From assembly GCA_964501105.1 (NCBI GenBank), contig CAZCRG010000037.1, forward strand, positions 1 to 15,945: a stretch of DNA of 15,945 nucleotides, given 5' to 3'. The DNA comes from BMS3B sp964501105. GTDB taxonomy: Archaea; Hydrothermarchaeota; Hydrothermarchaeia; Hydrothermarchaeales; BMS3B. Each line of letters starts with the position of its first letter. The first letter of the stretch is position 1. The notes under the pieces were generated by a model, which did no database searches, was not told the origin of the DNA, and was given only the letters and a program-made list of their open reading frames with translations. This document shows, piece after piece, positions 13,701 to 15,945 of the stretch. The position numbers were made by a program, and so were the translations under genes.

Positions 13701-15041
13701 CTAAATCACAAAAGTTCTAACATATAGAATAACCCCAGAAATTAACACCGATATAAAGGTTATTGGTGCTCCGTATCTTAAAAACTCTTTAAAGGTTATT
13801 GGATACCCCATCTTTTCACTTATCCCTGCCACCACTACATTGGCTGAAGCGCCAATCAGTGTTCCATTTCCTCCAAGGCAGGCTCCAAGGGCTAAAGCCC
13901 ACCATAGGGGATTACTCCCCGCCTGGGCTATTTGAGCAGCAATGGTTGGGTCAGAGCTCATACTGTGCACCATGGGTACCATAGTAGCTGTGAAGGGGAT
14001 ATTGTCTACTATAGCACTTGCCAGAGCAGAGGCCCAGAGTATCACAAAGGTTGCCACAATAAGATTACCTCCAGTTGCGTCCACTGCAGCTCTTGCAGCG
14101 AGTTCCAGTAAGCCTGCCTCCTCAAGCCCTTTGACTATTACAAATAGTCCAGCAAAGAAGAGCAGAACACTCCACTCCACCTGATGGAGAATATCATCTG
14201 GATGCTTAGCGCTTATCAGAAGTAGTAGGCTTGCACCGAAAATTGCAACTGTCGCAGGTTCAAGATGGAGCATTGAATGAAGGAAGAAGAGGAGTATTAC
14301 AAGAGAAAGTACAAAGAGGGACTTTTTGAGAAGAGCATAATCTTTAATCTCATCCCACTCATTCATACCCATAACTTTTTTAATATTGCCAGGTTTTTTT
14401 GAAAGGTCTTCTCTGAAAGCAAACCTCAGGAAGACAACAGACACCAGGAATACTACCAATATTGGTGGTCCCAGGTTGATAATGAACTCATTAAAACTTA
14501 GGCCAGCGCCGCTGCCAATAATTATATTCGGGGGGTCGCCAATAAGGGTTGATGCACCTCCAACATTGGAGGCAATAACCTCGGCAATAAGGTAGGGAAC
14601 TGGCCTGAGTTTAAGGCTCTGGGTTATACTTACAGTTACAGGGGCAATAAGCAAAACTGTAGTTACATTATCAAGGAAAGCTGAAAGTATAGCAGTTATA
14701 GTTGAAAAGAGAAGCATTATTTTCCAGGGATCGCCTCTAGAAATTTTTGCAGATTTTACAGCAAGAAACTCAAAGACCCCTGTCTCCTTCAGAATTCCCA
14801 CTATAATCATCATTCCTAGAAGAAGACCTATTGTATTCCAGTCCACAGCTTCAGCCAGAAAGTGAATCTCAGTGGGGAATTTCTCTTTTTCAATTAGACC
14901 GAAATGAGCCCCAAAAAGAAGTAAAATGGAACCTCCTCCCAGAGCTGCCACTGTTCTGTGTATCTTTTCAGTAATTATAAGAGCATATGCGACTGTTGCT
15001 ACTATAAGCGCAAATAGCAAAGAACTTTCCGTTTTTACCAC
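13701..15041 (-). CDS. ArsB/NhaD-type (ion transporter superfamily) permease
   Basis: A 446-residue polytopic membrane protein of the COG1055 type with about eleven helices in two inverted halves. Paired signature motifs are clear: LDNVTTVLLIAPV (123-135) and VDNIPFTATMVP (345-356), and NVGGASTLIGDPPNIIIG (159-176) with GGNGTLIGASANVVVAG (390-406). The family includes arsenite permeases, NhaD Na+/H+ antiporters and the OCA2/P-protein group. No arsR, arsC or arsA gene lies next to it, and sequence alone cannot choose the substrate. The GTG at 15041 lies inside GAGGTGG, leaving no spacer, and the next start codon, TTG 15020, is too far, so the exact start is uncertain. It is followed by a tandem-USP gene. 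Confidence 0.88.
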   Translation of the reverse strand: MVKTESSLLFALIVATVAYALIITEKIHRTVAALGGGSILLLFGAHFGLIEKEKFPTEIHFLAEAVDWNTIGLLLGMMIIVGILKETGVFEFLAVKSAKISRGDPWKIMLLFSTITAILSAFLDNVTTVLLIAPVTVSITQSLKLRPVPYLIAEVIASNVGGASTLIGDPPNIIIGSGAGLSFNEFIINLGPPILVVFLVSVVFLRFAFREDLSKKPGNIKKVMGMNEWDEIKDYALLKKSLFVLSLVILLFFLHSMLHLEPATVAIFGASLLLLISAKHPDDILHQVEWSVLLFFAGLFVIVKGLEEAGLLELAARAAVDATGGNLIVATFVILWASALASAIVDNIPFTATMVPMVHSMSSDPTIAAQIAQAGSNPLWWALALGACLGGNGTLIGASANVVVAGISEKMGYPITFKEFLRYGAPITFISVLISGVILYVRTFVI

Positions 15042-15100
15042 CTCTTAAATTTCAACCCTGCAAAGTCCAGGCTTTACTGTATAATGGTTATTAACTCCCC

Positions 15101-15110
15101 CATATAAAAC
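15101..15110 (-). promoter_or_regulatory. TATA box of the ArsB/NhaD-USP operon
   Basis: The minus strand reads GTTTTATATG, predicting a start near 15079 and a leader of about 38 bases. This promoter makes the operon independent of the coiled-coil gene upstream. Confidence 0.5.
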
Positions 15111-15200
15111 TTCCATTAAAGAATTTTTTGCAACATTGAACTATAAACTAAGAGTCAATATTCCCGCTATGCATCAACAGATTTTATATTGTAGGCGTTA

Positions 15201-15213
15201 TGCCTAAAAGGCA
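15201..15213 (-). terminator. Small stem-loop after the coiled-coil gene
   Basis: TGCCT-aaa-AGGCA forms a perfect five-base-pair stem twelve bases beyond the stop of the 15226-15540 gene. The stem is short and not followed by a strong T-run, so a termination role is only possible. Confidence 0.3.
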
Positions 15214-15225
15214 GAATATATAAAA

Positions 15226-15540
15226 TTAATCCCCCATCACCCTTTTAACTATAATTTCTACTGCCTCCTCAACTTTCTTCTCTGCATCTCCTCTGAGCTT
15301 TTTTGCCTCCTTCTCAGCATCCTCAATTATAGCACTGGCAGCTTTTTCTGCCTCTTTCACAGCTTCTGAAACAATATTGGCACCATCCTTCTTGGCTTTA
15401 AGCTCTGCCTCCTCTTTAACTCTCTCTGCATCTCTCCTGGCATTGTTTATGAGATTCTCAGCTTCCTTCTCTGCATCTTTAATCTTGCTTTCTGCCTCTC
15501 TTTCAGCCTCTTTTATGGTAGATATAGCCTCAACAATCAT
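15226..15540 (-). CDS. ahaH: A-type ATP synthase subunit H-like coiled-coil protein
   Basis: 104 residues forming one almost continuous charged helix with Ala-rich, Glu/Lys heptads (EAEREAESKIKDAEKEAENLINNARRDAERVKEEAELKAKK). Size, composition and the short conserved C terminus (EEAVEIIVKRVMGD) match AhaH/AtpH, the peripheral-stalk helix of archaeal A-type ATP synthases, which pairs with subunit E. In many archaea this gene opens the ATP synthase operon. Here no subunit I, K, E or C follows; the next gene is the ArsB/NhaD transporter with its own promoter. GAGGTGG lies five bases before the ATG. It could be a relocated true subunit H or an independent coiled-coil protein, because low-complexity helices are easily mistaken. 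Confidence 0.65.
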   Translation of the reverse strand: MIVEAISTIKEAEREAESKIKDAEKEAENLINNARRDAERVKEEAELKAKKDGANIVSEAVKEAEKAASAIIEDAEKEAKKLRGDAEKKVEEAVEIIVKRVMGD

Positions 15541-15570
15541 TAAACCACCTCATTATACTATAACCTTCAA

Positions 15571-15592
15571 CAGATAAAAATTCTTTTATCTG
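15571..15592. promoter_or_regulatory. Perfect 9-bp inverted repeat over the coiled-coil gene promoter
   Basis: CAGATAAAA (15571-15579) and TTTTATCTG (15584-15592) are exact reverse complements around a four-base centre. The element lies 31-52 bases before ATG 15540 and includes the best TATA-like sequence for that gene (minus TTTTTATC). It is placed like an operator that would exclude TBP. Confidence 0.5.
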
Positions 15593-15816
15593 CTGTTCCA
15601 AGAGTAAATCCTGGCTATGGATTATTTAATATTTTCGTTCCTTCTATGCTGGGCAGGAGTTTGTAGAGATTTTCGTGGATAATCAAAAGTCAATTCTGGC
15701 CATATCTATCTGATTTACCGGGGAAGTTTGTAAGCTTTCAGATTCGAAGTTAAGACTGTTCCCTTAATACCAGGTCTTACGAGAATATAGTTTTTGATAA
15801 TAAAGTCCCATTAATA
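15593..15816. other. Intergenic spacer, nothing identified
   Basis: Between the coiled-coil promoter and the promoter of the last gene I see no reading frame, tRNA or repeat. A weak inverted pair, TAAGAC (15751-15756) and GTCTTA (15774-15779), is the only local structure. Confidence 0.4.
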
Positions 15817-15842
15817 GGGAAAGATTTATAAAGATATTTCCC
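15817..15842 (+). promoter_or_regulatory. TATA box framed by an inverted repeat, leaderless gene
   Basis: TTTATAAA (15825-15832) is centred about 26 bases before ATG 15855, predicting a leaderless transcript. It is flanked by GGGAAA (15817-15822) and TTTCCC (15837-15842), a six-base inverted repeat enclosing the box, as in an autoregulatory operator. Confidence 0.5.
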
Positions 15843-15854
15843 TGTATAGTGTAC

Positions 15855-15945
15855 ATGGATAGGGATGAAGTAAAAGAATACCTGGTGGATTTTCAAAAAA
15901 AGGAGTTGCCTGAACTTGTAGAAAGGGAGTTGGAACTAAAAGAGG
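15855..15945 (+). CDS. N-terminus of a probable archaeal AAA ATPase (AAA_14/DUF4143 type), cut by window end
   Basis: Only 30 residues are present. They open MDRDEVKEYLVDFQKKELP and continue ELVERELEL. The segment with a FQ-x3-LPELVERE pattern is how many archaeal AAA_14/DUF4143 ATPases begin, just before their P-loop. Those proteins are common in archaeal accessory regions and their role is mostly unknown. There is no ribosome site and the TATA spacing supports leaderless translation. The P-loop would lie beyond the window, so this family call is by resemblance of the first residues only. Confidence 0.5.
   Translation, partial: MDRDEVKEYLVDFQKKELPELVERELELKE

Noticed and set aside
13701..15041. 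Arsenic resistance operon
   Set aside because: The permease family includes arsenite exporters, but no arsR, arsA or arsC lies nearby, so the substrate is left open.
15735..15785. tRNA-like TTCGA in the spacer
   Set aside because: No acceptor stem or anticodon arm can be built around it.
1..15945. CRISPR array, insertion sequence or integrase site
   Set aside because: No regularly spaced repeats, transposase or paired terminal repeats were found by reading.

Overview
The window looks archaeal. It carries a family B DNA polymerase of the PolB2 type, a RadA/RadB-like RecA paralogue, an A-type ATP synthase subunit H-like coiled-coil protein, TATA boxes about 26 bases before putative start sites, several leaderless starts beside starts with strong GGAGGTG-type ribosome binding sites, and heavy use of AGG/AGA (Arg) and ATA (Ile) codons. 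A euryarchaeal lineage, possibly a thermophile, fits best. I cannot name the genus from sequence alone.

Layout. (1) 1-388 is AT-rich with no convincing gene. (2) 389-4806, minus strand: a tight five-gene operon encoding a Walker-A-less RecA-like protein, a 77-residue helical protein, a PolB2 polymerase with altered catalytic motifs, a PD-(D/E)XK nuclease and a DEDD exonuclease of the YprB/RNase_H_2 type. Four of the five genes are joined by 4-base ATGA/GTGA overlaps in two pairs or chains, and the one gap is 29 bases. (3) 4944-6029, minus: a secreted, membrane-anchored seven-bladed beta-propeller. (4) 6061-6138: a 25-codon leaderless frame resembling the first residues of an ABC transporter ATPase. 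(5) 6201-8827, minus: a four-gene operon of USP, membrane-tethered USP-like protein, TSUP permease and USP. (6) 8997-10114: a divergent pair, a three-helix membrane protein against a winged-helix regulator that overlaps another USP gene. (7) 10297-12791, plus: a SulP anion transporter with STAS domain, followed by a tandem-USP protein. (8) 12822-15041, minus: an ArsB/NhaD-type transporter followed by another tandem-USP protein. (9) 15226-15540, minus: a lone AhaH-like coiled-coil gene. (10) 15855 to the window end, plus: the start of a probable AAA ATPase.

Two themes stand out. The first is the polymerase operon. A catalytically unusual polymerase, a RecA fold that has lost its ATP site, a small helical partner and two nucleases suggest a damage-response or translesion complex, loosely comparable to bacterial ImuA-ImuB-DnaE2. 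The second is a 9-kb block in which three unrelated ion/anion transporters (TSUP, SulP, ArsB/NhaD) each sit in an operon with universal stress protein genes. I count eight USP-like domains in six genes, suggesting nucleotide-dependent or stress-dependent control of transport. Both functional readings are inferences from gene context.
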